Part shown: one piece after another, positions 25,901 to 36,200 of the stretch
Position numbering within the stretch: the stretch's first letter is position 1
Layout: every line of letters begins with the position of its first letter
Assembly: GCA_038380795.1 (NCBI GenBank)
Contig: CM076259.1
Coordinates: 29,556,977-29,620,976, forward strand
Origin: Pyrocephalus nanus
Lineage: Eukaryota > Chordata > Aves > Passeriformes > Tyrannidae
DNA: 64,000 bases
Direction of reading: 5' to 3'
Position numbers and translations under genes: made by a program
The notes under the pieces: generated by a model
Told to the model about the DNA's origin: nothing
What the model saw: only the letters and a program-made list of their open reading frames with translations
Databases searched by the model: none

Positions 25901-28900
25901 CCTCAGGGACTCCATAGTGTGGTCACCCTGCTTCACAATGCCAGAGTGGAAAGAAGCAAAATAGTCACCAGTCTCCATCTTGCACTCTGTTGTTTACTCC
26001 TCTTTCCTCCCTTCTCCAGTGTTTTCCTCCTGTGCTGAGATAATGCATTATTATACACTGCTTGGCTGAAGAAGCACCTCAAATCATACTTACACTTTCT
26101 TTGTTTCTTACACTCTTGTATAGGTGACCTCATGGGGACGGCACTGCAGAACCTGGACAACCTGGTGCAGATGCCCCATGGCTGTGGGGAGCAGAACATG
26201 GTGCTGTTTGCCCCCATTGTCTATGTGCTGCAGTACCTGGAGAAGACCAGGCAGCTGACCCCTGAGATCAGGGAGAGAGCAACAGGATTCCTGCGCAATG
26301 GCAAGTACAAGAGACCCACCTTGCTCCGCTACCTTCCCCTATGTCCAACATACCAATAGCTTTTGCCCTTGCATTCACTCTGTCTTACTGTGCCACATTA
26401 ACCACTGTTTCCATCTCCCCAGGGTATCAGACACAGCTTCTTTATAGACACAGAGATGGCTCCTATAGTTTCTTTGGGCAGAAGGATGGGGAAGGAAACA
26501 CTTGGTAAGCACTGCAAACATCCCTCACTTCTGATTTTCCTGTCTGGGTCAGAGCAGCTCATGTGACTGAGAAAGCTGATATGTTCCTTCTTTTGGATGG
26601 AGTCTCTCTGGCAGGGAGAGAGACTGAGGGACTTGACTCACTTGAAAAAGCAGTCAGGCAGGGCTGCAGAGTTTCTGGGAAAGTGGAACAACAAAGATGT
26701 GGTCCCAGGGGATGGGAGGTCCTTTTTTGTCTCTATGGCCCTGCTGTTGCCCCACAGACAACACCAGGTACCACTGCTGGTGAACCCACAGCCAAGAAGG
26801 GTACATATGACTGGAAAAAATCAGTGTTAACTTCAGGGAAAAGCACCAGGAGATCTCTGACTTTCTCTTTGCCTTTTTTGTGTTTTACTCTTTTTCTCAC
26901 AACTCATCCTCTTCCTAGGTTGACAGCTTTTGTAGTCAAGAGTTTTGGTCAAGCCAGAAAATACATCTATGTAGATGACAAGAACATCCACGATGCCCTA
27001 CGCTGGCTAGAGGAAAACCAACTCCCCAGTGGCTGCTTTGCCAGCAAAGGGAGATTTTTTCACTCCTCTCTAAAGGTAAATGAGGGCCAAGCCAGGTAGC
27101 ACTGATGGGGAATGGCTGGACAGATGTTATGACAGCAAAAGATTGTGGGATCACAAAGGATTCTAGAAAGTCAATCTGCAACTTGTGCACCAGCTTCAAA
27201 GAGAGAAGGGTATGGGGTGGGAAACATGAGAGGGATGCTTTTCCTTCTGGAGGGTCACTGCCTGTGCTCTCCTAACACCAGTGGAGAGAGTGAAAGGTGC
27301 ATTTCCTTCACAGGACAGCATGGATGATGAAATCTCCCTGGGGGCATATGTGGCTGCAGCACTGCTGGAGATGGATCAGCCCCTGAAGGTGAGGATGCCC
27401 ACGCTCCCTGCTGCCCTCCTGTGCACTCCCACACCTGGGTGCCGCTATGGGGATAGACCAGCTTGTAATGCTGCCATTCTCCAGGCCAGGAACTGGGAGG
27501 GAGCTTCTGGGAGTGAGCCAATGTTTAGTCCGATGGTGGCTCCTCATTTCTCAAAAGAGTCAGTGCTGTAAAACTGGCGTGGTGCAACAGTGTTTGTTGC
27601 TGTGGCTCCTAATGCACACTGGGGCTGCACTGCCTGTTTTCTGAAGAGAGTGAGTAACTTAGTGGGTTTCTCTGGGGCTACATCAGGAAGACATAGCGTG
27701 GCTTCCTGGAAGGAGTTCCCCAGCCCTCTGTTTTACCCCTGTCAGAGTTTGGCATGTGTCTCCTCCCAACACAGGGCAAGCTGATGCAGACTACCCTCCG
27801 CTGCCTGCAGCAGGTGGTTCACAACATCACCAACATCTACACAGAAGCCATGCTGGCCTATGCCTTTGCTCTGGCTGGGGACTATGAGACAACCCAGGAG
27901 CTGCTGTACAAACTGGAGGAACAGGCCATCAGATCAGGTGCTGATTACTGGGATCTGGACCAATGTATGCCCAGCTAGAGCAGTTAAAAATGACACATGT
28001 ATTTATACATATTCCTTGTTTCTGTGCAGTAACTGCATTGTGCGACTGAAAATACAATAATTTATTTCTCAAGCTGTGAGGATGACTTAGCAGAAATAGT
28101 TTCCTCAGCCTGGAGGATTTCAAGATCCCTATGAGGGAGGAGATAGGAATCTAAGACCAAATGAAACCCTGGAGAACAAACTGAAGAAAGTGATCCTGGC
28201 CTGAGTAAAGGGAATGAGCTGAAGGAGCTCTGAAGGCACTCTGGGGTTTGTTTCCTGTGAACCTCTAATTATGTCCTCCTCAACTAGCCTTCATGGTCCT
28301 TTTCCTTCTGCAGGAGGACAAATCCACTGGAGCCCCAAGCCAAGCTCTCCAGCTTCCATAGACTTCTGGCCTGGTACTCAGTCAGTGGACATAGAGTTGA
28401 CAGCCTACGTTCTCCTGGCATACCTTTCTAAGCCACGGGTGCACGCAGGTGACATGACAACTGCAGCTGGTGTTGTGGCATGGCTGACTGAGCAGCAAAA
28501 TGCCTACGGGGGTTTTGCCTCCACCCAGGTAACAAGTGGATTGATATACTTTTGTACCCAAGGCTGACAGGGCGAGTCCCCTCGAGGTCTTCTTGTTCCA
28601 AGTCAGTTTCACTAGAGCTGATGCTTTCAAAGGGGTGACTGTCTCTCCCTCTCTAGGACACAGTTGTTGCCTTGCAAGCCTTAGCAAAATACTCAGCAAG
28701 GACGTTCAGCACATCAGGCCAGGCAACTGTGAGGGTGAAATCCCAGCGGGCCTTTGGGAGGGCTTTCCAAGTCAACCGCCAGAGGCGGCTGCTGGTGCAG
28801 CAGGCAGCACTGACAGAGATCCCAGGGCAGTTCCTGGTGCAGGTCCATGGCAGCAGCTGCGTCTTTGCTCAGGTGAGGTGGTGGGATGAATGCGGAGAGA

Positions 28901-30900
28901 GGAAGGAGGAGAACTCTGCCTCTTTTCTCCTGCATGAGATCATGCCTGGTCTGTCTTTTCTGCTCCTGGCCCTTGCCCTGCAGACAGTGCTGAGGTACCA
29001 TGAGCCTCCTCCACGTGCTGCTGTGATCTTCACTCTGCGTGTTAGCACAGAGCTGACCAACTGTAGCCAGGCCAATCCGCGTGTCCTCACTGTCCGCATC
29101 CTTGCCAGGTGACCCCAAGGGTTGTTTCCTCCTCTAGCAAGACGTGCTGTGCTTGGGGACAGCAGCCAGGGCTCCAGTGGAAGGACCCGGCACTTGGGGT
29201 GAACAGGACAGAGGGTGAATTGGACAGGTGGGAGACATGGGGAAGGAAGGTTCTCACCAGCTCCTGCGAGAGGGAGCAGCGGCTGCCGTGTCCCCAGTCC
29301 CAGATGGGCTACCTGGCTCAGGGTCCTGCACAGAGGATGGTGGTGGAGGGAAGGGGGCTGGGAGGGCACTATTCTCACAGAGTCAGACTCTCTGTCTGCT
29401 TTGTCTTCTCCAGCTACATCGGGAGCAGAGTCACATCCAACATGGTGATCATAGAGGTCTCCCTGCTGTCTGGATTCACCCTGGCTTCCAGATCCAAAAT
29501 GTTGGTAAGGACTTAGGAATAAAAAAACCCCAGCTGTGATAAATGGATCCTGCCTGCTTACTCCTGTTGGGAACTGTTCATTTCAGGCCATGAGGTAACT
29601 AAATTTGCAGGGGACCTTTGCTGTTATAATTGAACCAAAACATATTGTTTTCATACAGGCCCCAAAAGGGAGATAAGATGGGGTTCAGATTGTTCCTCTG
29701 ACACTGTTCTGACTTTGGCCAACAACAAAATGTCTGCTGGGTGTGCTAATACCAGGATTTCTTTCTCAGAAATTCTAGGACAAGATTTCTTAGAGGTACT
29801 CCAGCTCTACCCAAAAAGATTCTTTTTTTTTTTTTTTTTTTTTCCCCAATTAAGGCATAAATCTGAAAGATGAATTATTTGCACAGCCCCCATGCAGGTC
29901 TTTAAGAGCAGTCTAACACTCAGTGAGACGAGACAACCTGAATCCCTACTGGTGCCTGCCCGTTTGCTGATCAACACATCAGTCATATGTACTATCCACG
30001 CAGCTTTTTGTTCCTAGGTGGGAGATTCCTTTAACTGAGCAGGGACAGCATATTCATAACTGTGATACTCACAAGGGATGTCCAGGAGAGATAGGAAAGA
30101 TAAATCCACTAAAGAAAGCCTGTGGGTATGAGAAAGAGTTCCACAGAGAGTCCAGTTCTACACCATCCCTTCAGTACAACAGTGAGTCCCTCAGGTCAGG
30201 AAGCCCTAAGGAAAATGCTCACAGATTTCCTTGCATTATTGTTTTCTATCCCAGCTGGAGCACAGAACCATTATCAAGAAAATAGAAGTGGAAGCTAATG
30301 TGGTCTACATTTATCTGGAGAAGGTAAGTGGGGAAAAAGGCATTTATTTTGGCACAGGGAGAGCAAGACACCAAGGACAAGGAGTTGTGTGAGAAGCCAA
30401 AGGCTGGTCTAGGCAAGGAAAGAGCACCGGTAGAACTGTGGGCAGGGGGAGCTTGCCCGAATTCATTGTCATGGGGTTGGCGTTTGCCATTCCTCACAAA
30501 ATACTTCATTTTTCAAATCCAGAATCTCTAAAGGGATCAGAGAGGTGTTGTGCAGGAAAACACTCAAGCTAAGGAAGATGAAGATGCAATGACTTCTTTG
30601 TCCCTTTCCTTGCTAATTTCCTTCTATCTCCGCTAGCTCAACGACGAATCACAGACTTTCATTCTGCAACTGGAACAAGTAATTCAGATGAAGAACTTGA
30701 AACCAGCCAGCATCAAAATCTATGATTACTACCAGCCAGGTGGGTTACTGATTTTACTCTGGGTTGGGAGCTGGGCTTCTAGTTCTCTGGCTGGGAAAAG
30801 ACATGCGGTCTTCTCTGTATAAATCCATGTGTAATCAAACTCCTCATTTTCTTTTGCAGAGGAGCGAGCCTTGGCTGACTACAGTGCTGTCTGTAGTTGA
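7793..30900 (+). CDS. A2ML1: Gene B: complete A2ML1-like alpha-2-macroglobulin family protease inhibitor, 1439 residues, 35 coding exons
   Basis: This encodes a secreted thioester protease trap. Exons: 7793-7857, 8486-8669, 9591-9753, 10329-10381, 12438-12458, 12915-13086, 13562-13646, 14997-15108, 16271-16385, 16775-16884, 17384-17551, 17777-18007, 18693-18756, 19145-19290, 19579-19728, 19974-20126, 21071-21155, 21962-22076, 22658-22883, 22996-23122, 23683-23804, 24300-24354, 24982-25065, 26124-26300, 26423-26504, 26919-27075, 27314-27388, 27775-27937, 28314-28528, 28657-28872, 28984-29108, 29414-29504, 30255-30323, 30637-30739, 30860-30900. They sum to 4320 nt with no internal stop. Residues 1-20 form a signal peptide ending GIVA. 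Macroglobulin domains fill most of the first 660 residues, including TFIQMDKPIYNPGQT. The bait is about 680-715, followed by ETWIWNLFPVG. The thioester GCGEQ has Cys956 and Gln959, and the receptor-binding domain is C-terminal. Stretches such as [17 protein letters not shown] and SLLCP resemble mammalian A2ML1 more than A2M. Start: the first ATG; a second lies at codon 3. Intron 24 has a GC donor. Orthology to A2ML1 is an inference from recalled family sequences. Confidence 0.93.
10382..12437 (+). other. Long intron 4 of gene B with an A-run and an AT-rich block
   Basis: This 2056-base intron has no recognised exon. It holds an A-run followed by a GA repeat at 10923-10961. An AT-rich block from about 11160 to 12420 contrasts with the more GC-balanced flanks. 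This suggests an old insertion, but I could not identify the element. Confidence 0.45.
10923..10961. repeat. Poly(A) run followed by a GA microsatellite
   Basis: About 27 consecutive A residues run into AGAGAGAGAGAG. It could be a retroposed poly(A) tail or a simple repeat. The sequence just before it has an AATAAA on the opposite strand (near 10880), so orientation is unclear. Confidence 0.75.
15982..16195 (-). mobile_element. CR1 LINE fragment (3' end), in intron 8 of gene B
   Basis: The plus strand reads GGGTTGGAAGGGACCTTTAA, followed by a CATCTAGTCCAACTCC segment. This is the reverse complement of the CR1 3' untranslated end that is abundant in birds and other sauropsids. It continues through the typical GGGCAACCTCTTCCAGTG segment. 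It is 5'-truncated and antisense to gene B. Only the non-coding end is present. Confidence 0.88.
19974..22076 (+). other. Gene B bait-region exons 16-18
   Basis: Exons 19974-20126, 21071-21155 and 21962-22076 encode the variable bait region and its flanks, residues 614-731. The left flank ends ...FNLFR|SMGLKVFSNLVIKKP and the right flank is YLSETWIWNLFPVG. Between them are several Arg and Lys residues (for example CSRRADRKP and EDQRINKEQ), so trypsin-like proteases should be able to cut it. The exact cleavage site is not predictable from sequence. Confidence 0.7.
26124..26300 (+). other. Gene B thioester exon 24 (GCGEQ), with a GC splice donor
   Basis: This 177-nt exon encodes [15 protein letters not shown], the thioester site. 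The Cys and Gln side chains form an internal bond that reacts with target nucleophiles after bait cleavage. The canonical P-x-GCGEQ form is kept. The exon ends AATG followed by GCAAGT, a GC-type donor. The only nearby GT (four bases on) would break the frame. Confidence 0.85.
29821..29843. repeat. Poly(T) run in intron 32 of gene B
   Basis: A run of about 21 T residues in a 750-base intron. The adjacent sequence was not recognised as a known element. Confidence 0.7.
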
Positions 30901-31760
30901 GGTAGGAAGCAAGTTACTGTGTAACACAAACAGTGGCACCAGGAAATGGTTGGTCTTGGTTGGGAGAGAGGGAATGTAAGCAAAGACAGGAAGGAGAATG
31001 GTAATCAGTGTGGAGCATATGTCCATCTGGAAAGAGGAACTATCTGAGCCTAGGTGTGTGGAGCTAGGATGGGGGCTATTTTGCAGCCAGGGAGGCAGCT
31101 GGAAGACTCTGGTGGAAGGTGGAGAAAGGGACAGTGTCTCACAAAGTAAGAGTGAGGAAGGAAGGGCTGAGCACCACATGGGGTGATAATGCAGGTCTAT
31201 GGCAGCTTGTGCTAACAAGGGCCCTCAGACCCAGACATGGCTCCATTCCATCTACCCCACACTGCATTCATTGCATGGTAGGAAAGAGGGATTCAGGGAC
31301 CCAAAAGAGCAAGTTGAAGCTGGGAAGATATATTTTTTCTTGGGGGGTGACATACACAGAGGCTTGAAGGAAGATTGCTAGTTAGCAGTAGCCTGAAGCC
31401 AAGATAGCTCTGGAGAATTCCCTTCAGGAAGGACAAGACAGAATCTTGACATGGTACATGCTGCTTCCTGACACCATCCCATAGAGAGAGTGCTGCCTAG
31501 GGACATGCCTTGAGAGCCACTCCCATTACTAGCCAAGACAAGGCACCCTCTACAGCCTGATGATAGCCGTGGAGGGACTGGATCATGCCATTCTTGTCAG
31601 TCTTACCTTTTGTCCCCACAATCGCATTTGGTACCTCAGAAAGGGGTGGAGGAGCTTCCTCGTGCTTCCCATTGTTTCTCCTAATGCTTCCTGTAGTAGG
31701 ACTCTGGCAGCTTTGGAGTACAAGATACAACTGAACGTGATGTGATAGCTGTATGTCCTG

Positions 31761-31840
31761 TGCCCCTCCTGTGAGCTCCTTGTGCCATCAGTTCTTCTTT
31801 GGCCCTTCCTGCAAGTTCCTTGTGCCATCAGTTCTCTGAG
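31761..31840. repeat. 40-bp tandem duplication (two diverged copies)
   Basis: Both copies share CCTTGTGCCATCAGTTCT, with starts 40 bases apart and similar flanks (CCCCTCCTGTGAGCT against CCCTTCCTGCAAGTT). It is non-coding. Confidence 0.7.
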
Positions 31841-32228
31841 GCAGTGGTGCATGCTCTACCTCCTCCTGTGCAAGTCTGAAACTGGAAGGGCAGAGTTTTG
31901 TACATGTACACACACACACACAGAGCAGAGGTGGAGAAGTTATTTTTCCCAAGTACTCTTAAGTGTAATTTTTCCGCTTTGGGAGAAAAATAGCAAACCT
32001 GAATAATCACTCAATTAGACAGTTCTAGTCTCCTACTTTTAATAAGATGGCAAGCACAGTCTAAGCCTTTCAGAAACTAACTGCTCAGCCAGAATTTTCT
32101 TCATTCTCCATGTGGTGGCAGTTGGCAGGGGTGATAGGACTGATGGACAGAGACTGCAGTGGATGTGTCTGTCCCTGTTCCTGTGAAGACAACAAAGGAC
32201 AGAAAAACCCAAAACTGTGTTCCTGAAG

Positions 32229-32234
32229 TAATAA
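32229..32234 (+). terminator. Candidate polyadenylation signal of gene B
   Basis: AATAAA in the context GTAATAAAGCTTGG lies 1.3 kb after the gene B stop codon, where the final 3' UTR exon is expected. The acceptor of that exon is not certain. Confidence 0.4.
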
Positions 32235-32274
32235 AGCTTGGACTTTAATAATTGACTTTAACTGGGAATCTAGA

Positions 32275-32548
32275 AACTCAGCGGCCTTTTTTGCACCTCA
32301 TGACCAAACAGACCTGTCAGGCCAACAAGGGCAGGGCTCTCTTCACCCAAAGGGTAGTTTGGGCACTGGAACAGGCTCCCCAGGAAAGTGGTCAGAGCAC
32401 CAAGCCTGCCAGAGTTCAAGAAGCATTTGGACAATGCTCTCAGGCACACGGTGTGATTCTTGGAGCTACCCTGTACAGCACCAGGAGTTGGACTCAGTGA
32501 TTCTTGTGAGTTCCTTCCAACTCAGGATATTGTACGATTCTAAGATTC
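32275..32548 (+). mobile_element. CR1 LINE 3' fragment between genes B and C
   Basis: It contains GGGCACTGGAACAGGCTCCC, followed by CAGGAAAGTGGT. Further on are GTTCAAGAAGCATTTGGACA and an end with a GATTCTAAGATTC octamer-like repeat. This is the diagnostic CR1 3' end in forward orientation. The left boundary is approximate. Confidence 0.88.
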
Positions 32549-33263
32549 CCTCTTACTCTATCCATCCAAAGCCTATGGTAGAATCTCCACCAAGAATGTG
32601 AGACTTGTGACAAGCATCCCAAGACAGGGCTGTGTGCCTCCCTACAGGTGATTCATGAAGCAGGTAGCTTTCTCCATCTTGTGGGCTGTGGGCATGAAAG
32701 CATGCAGGTGCAAAATTTAGAGCAAGGGCAGGCACTAGTCAAGTTCAAGCTTTGCCTTTGCCCAGTCTAGAAAGAGGACAGGTCTGGAAAGCGTTCATTC
32801 TCTAGTGTGGATTAGAAGCCAGGCTGAGACAGAGAAAGGCTTTGCACTGAAATGGAATGAGGCTTTGCTGTAAATGTGAACGTGGCATGTTGTGTGCACA
32901 GGGCTGGAGGGATGGGAAACTGCAGGGAAAGTGCCAGGAAAAGGAACTGTGATGACTTAAAGTATATTTGATGCAAAATGCAAGAACTGTTAATAGTACT
33001 TGCGACAGGCAGCCCGTGTTTTCTGTAACATACCTGCAACTCTGTCAGGAGTGGGAACATCAAATCTTCTACTTCACTTTTCTCTTTCCCTCAGTTCAAC
33101 CACTGGGATACAGAAACTCACATTTGGCACTGCCAATCACTTCCTACCCTGGACCTGCAGTCTGCCAAATTTCTTGACCAAGGGCCTTTGCTTGTGTCTC
33201 CCTCCCTTCCCATATTCTTCAGGACCACACTTGTGACAACAAAAGAGGTGTTGGGCCCTCACC

Positions 33264-36200
33264 TCATTCGCATGGGGCACTGTAGCTCATCACTGCAGTT
33301 TCTTCTGGAAGACAAGGAAAAAAGGGTTTGTCAGACACATTTGCCAAAAACTTACTAAAGCAACCCAGCACTGGGTTCCTAGGAGAGGTGTTCCCTCAGC
33401 TTACAGGCTATGACACCCCACTGCTGTGACACATGAAACCACTGGTACGTGCCCATGACTTTGTGCAACTAGTCCAGGTTCACCCAATTCATGGGGCTTG
33501 CGATCTTTTGAGGCTGTAAATCCCAAAGAGGTCCCCTGCAGTTATGAATTCCTCACTTTCTGAAGGAATAGCAATCCCTGACACATTTCTAGCTTTTCCT
33601 TCTAGTAGGGACCCCACAGAATAGAGGATAAGTCGGTTTTGGTGTCATTCTTCTAAGGGGGCCCTTATTCTTCTGAGTCATCCCCTCACTATGGTCCCTC
33701 TGCCTTTGCTGCCTCCCACAAAATGAGTGTTCAAAAGCACGACTCTTTGCTCCACACTTGTTGGGAGAGCTAGACCCTGAGTGGTTCTACAGCTGACTTC
33801 AGGCTTGAAAGTTCTGGGGCCAGAGAGAGAAGGATCTACCATTTTGAAAACTGACAGGGTAATTTCATCTGTAGAGAGCTTCTAAGGGACAGTCAGATAA
33901 CCATGTCCCGGATGGTATTATCTTAGACTTGACAAATTCAGAAAATTTCTTTCCAGTGGTACATTTGGGAGGTTTCTGTAGTACAGCATCTGAGCTCACC
34001 TGGCATGTAGTAATCGTAGACCTTGATATTAGCTGGCTTACGATCCTTCACTTGCATGTCCTGCTCCACTAGGAAGGTGTAGGTTTGAGGCTGTCTAGTC
34101 AGCTAAGACCAAGAAATGCAAGGATTAAAGCAGAACCAAAGTTCTTTAAGACAGTCCCTTCCACCTGTTTGCACTCAGGCTCCATGGAGACCTCACCACT
34201 GTAACAGGTCTGTTCTACTTTCTGGTCCATCTCAGAAATATCTTTAACTTCCCATTCTGTGACTCTTTTTTTCAGTCACCAAATTTAACTCAGCTTGTGA
34301 GAAAGATCGAACTTACGGAGTCAGTATGCATTAGGTACCTGAATATTCCACTAGTGTTCCCAATGAATCCCGCCTTCCCACCCATGTGTGCTCTGAGCGC
34401 CTTCATACATCTTGCCTCAGTGTCTACTTCCTTATACACAGTCTCATGACATCAGCTCTTATTTTCCAGTTTCACACAACAATTATTAAGCAAATACAAG
34501 CTGTGGATGAACATCTGCTGAATGGTAGTAGTTACACGACCTGCTGTTGATCTGGTTGCACCTTGTGCTACCTGGCAGCCTGAGCCGAAATATTTCTCTG
34601 TACTGCCTTTCTGCTCTGTGCAGTAGATGCAATGAAAGCAGCATCTCTGTAAGCCTAATGCATCCACATGGAAATATCCTGCTTCCGATGAGGCCAGCTT
34701 AGTTCAGTTTACTGACAGAAACTGGGAATGAAGAATCACAGAAATGTAGAAGTGCTCCTTGGAGACTCTGAAGTATTAAATACATGCCAGGTCTTGTTTC
34801 TGGTTCTGTTCAGGTATGCACATAGCTAGAGAAAGGCTGAAGTGGTTGTTAATCTGTTGATTAATGAGGCTGTGGAGTGAGCACTGCTGTTCACACAACC
34901 ATCTGGTTTAATTTTGAGTGATCTTGGCAAAATCCATGAGCAATCTTGCATGTTCCCTACTGCATCCAGGCTGCTTATGAGCTTTCTAAGAATTCAGGCT
35001 TGCTTGGATTTACTAGATGGATCCTACTACCACCCCCAAATCCTGATCAGACATTGTATATGGACTTTCAACAGCCTCTGAACAGTGCCAACAGATGTAG
35101 GCTTAACATCAGAGTTAGCCTCATTTCTCTCAAGTTAAGTGGCTCTACAGCTGAACTGCTGCAGACTGACACAACATACTTCTTCAGATCAGCAAATGTG
35201 GCTGGTATGCAGGAAAAACAGCTCTGGATACTTAAAATACTAATGAAACAAATAAACGAGAGTAAGCTAAAAACTATCTGTTATTCCACAGCCCTTTTAA
35301 TGATGACGTTAGCCCAAATTATACTCACTTCCTCTAAGTAGAGAACAACTCGGTCAGCTTCGCTTTCAACTTTCTTCACTGAAGGCATTTTCTTTAGCTG
35401 AAAACAGGGGAATAATGTCAGGAAGGATTTAACAAAAGAGCAGAAATAACTCAGGGATATTTGTCCTTGTGAGAGTATGGGCAAAATATTCATATGGCCA
35501 AGGAAGCCCTTGAAGTAGGGGAAGGCAAGGTGGAGCCTGGAAGAGACTTTGAATGTAGGGATTTCTAAGGAAGAAAATAACCACGTTTCTCTGCCCACAG
35601 GACTGATCACAGTACTGCATACAATCCTGCATGATGGACATCCATCACTGTTCCCATCCCAGCTGGACACAAATTCGCAGTCTCACCTCTTCCAGTGAAC
35701 CTGCCACGGGGCTGTATCCAGACAGCAGCTCCACTTGGATCAGGACCATGTTGGTGGACACACGGTTCCCTGTGTAGCTGCAGCAGGAACCCAGGGGACA
35801 GCACTAATGTTACTTTCTGAGCCATGATCTCTAGAGACTCCAGTCCAGCTTTCGTACTCAGGTAGAAGAATCTGCCTTTCTTTCCAGCTTCTCTCCTATA
35901 AGCATACCTGTCTCTGTACTGTAATAAATCTTTGTGCTACCCCTGATCTCTCTTTAAATTGTGCTGACCCAAGGAGGATAAGTTCCTTGGAAGCCTTCTG
36001 GTGTTACCTTCTTTAAGCATGGCAGGGAATACCTGTTCTCTTGGCAGTTCTGTCCCAAGTCAGGCAGGAATATAGCAGAGGAGAGTGGTGTGACAGTCGG
36101 ACAGGAGCAGAGGAGGGAAGACTTAGGAATATGTCTCACTCCCACGGGACCTTCTTCACATCACTAGTGTTTTGAGACCTAATTCTAGAAGGGAATGAGA

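Larger units (their letters stand above)
30901..33263. other. Region between the convergent 3' ends of genes B and C
   Basis: No coding exon was found. It must hold the 3' UTR exons of both genes, since each stop codon is followed by a splice donor (plus-strand GTAGGA at 30902; minus-strand GTGAGG at about 33262). An AATAAA at about 32229 fits the end of the gene B transcript. A CA microsatellite (31908-31921), a 40-bp tandem duplication (31761-31840) and a CR1 fragment (about 32275-32548) are also here. Confidence 0.55.

Noticed and set aside
26301..26310. Using the GT four bases downstream as the donor of exon 24 in gene B
   Set aside because: It would shift the reading frame into exon 25, which otherwise continues cleanly as YQTQLLYRHRDGSYS.
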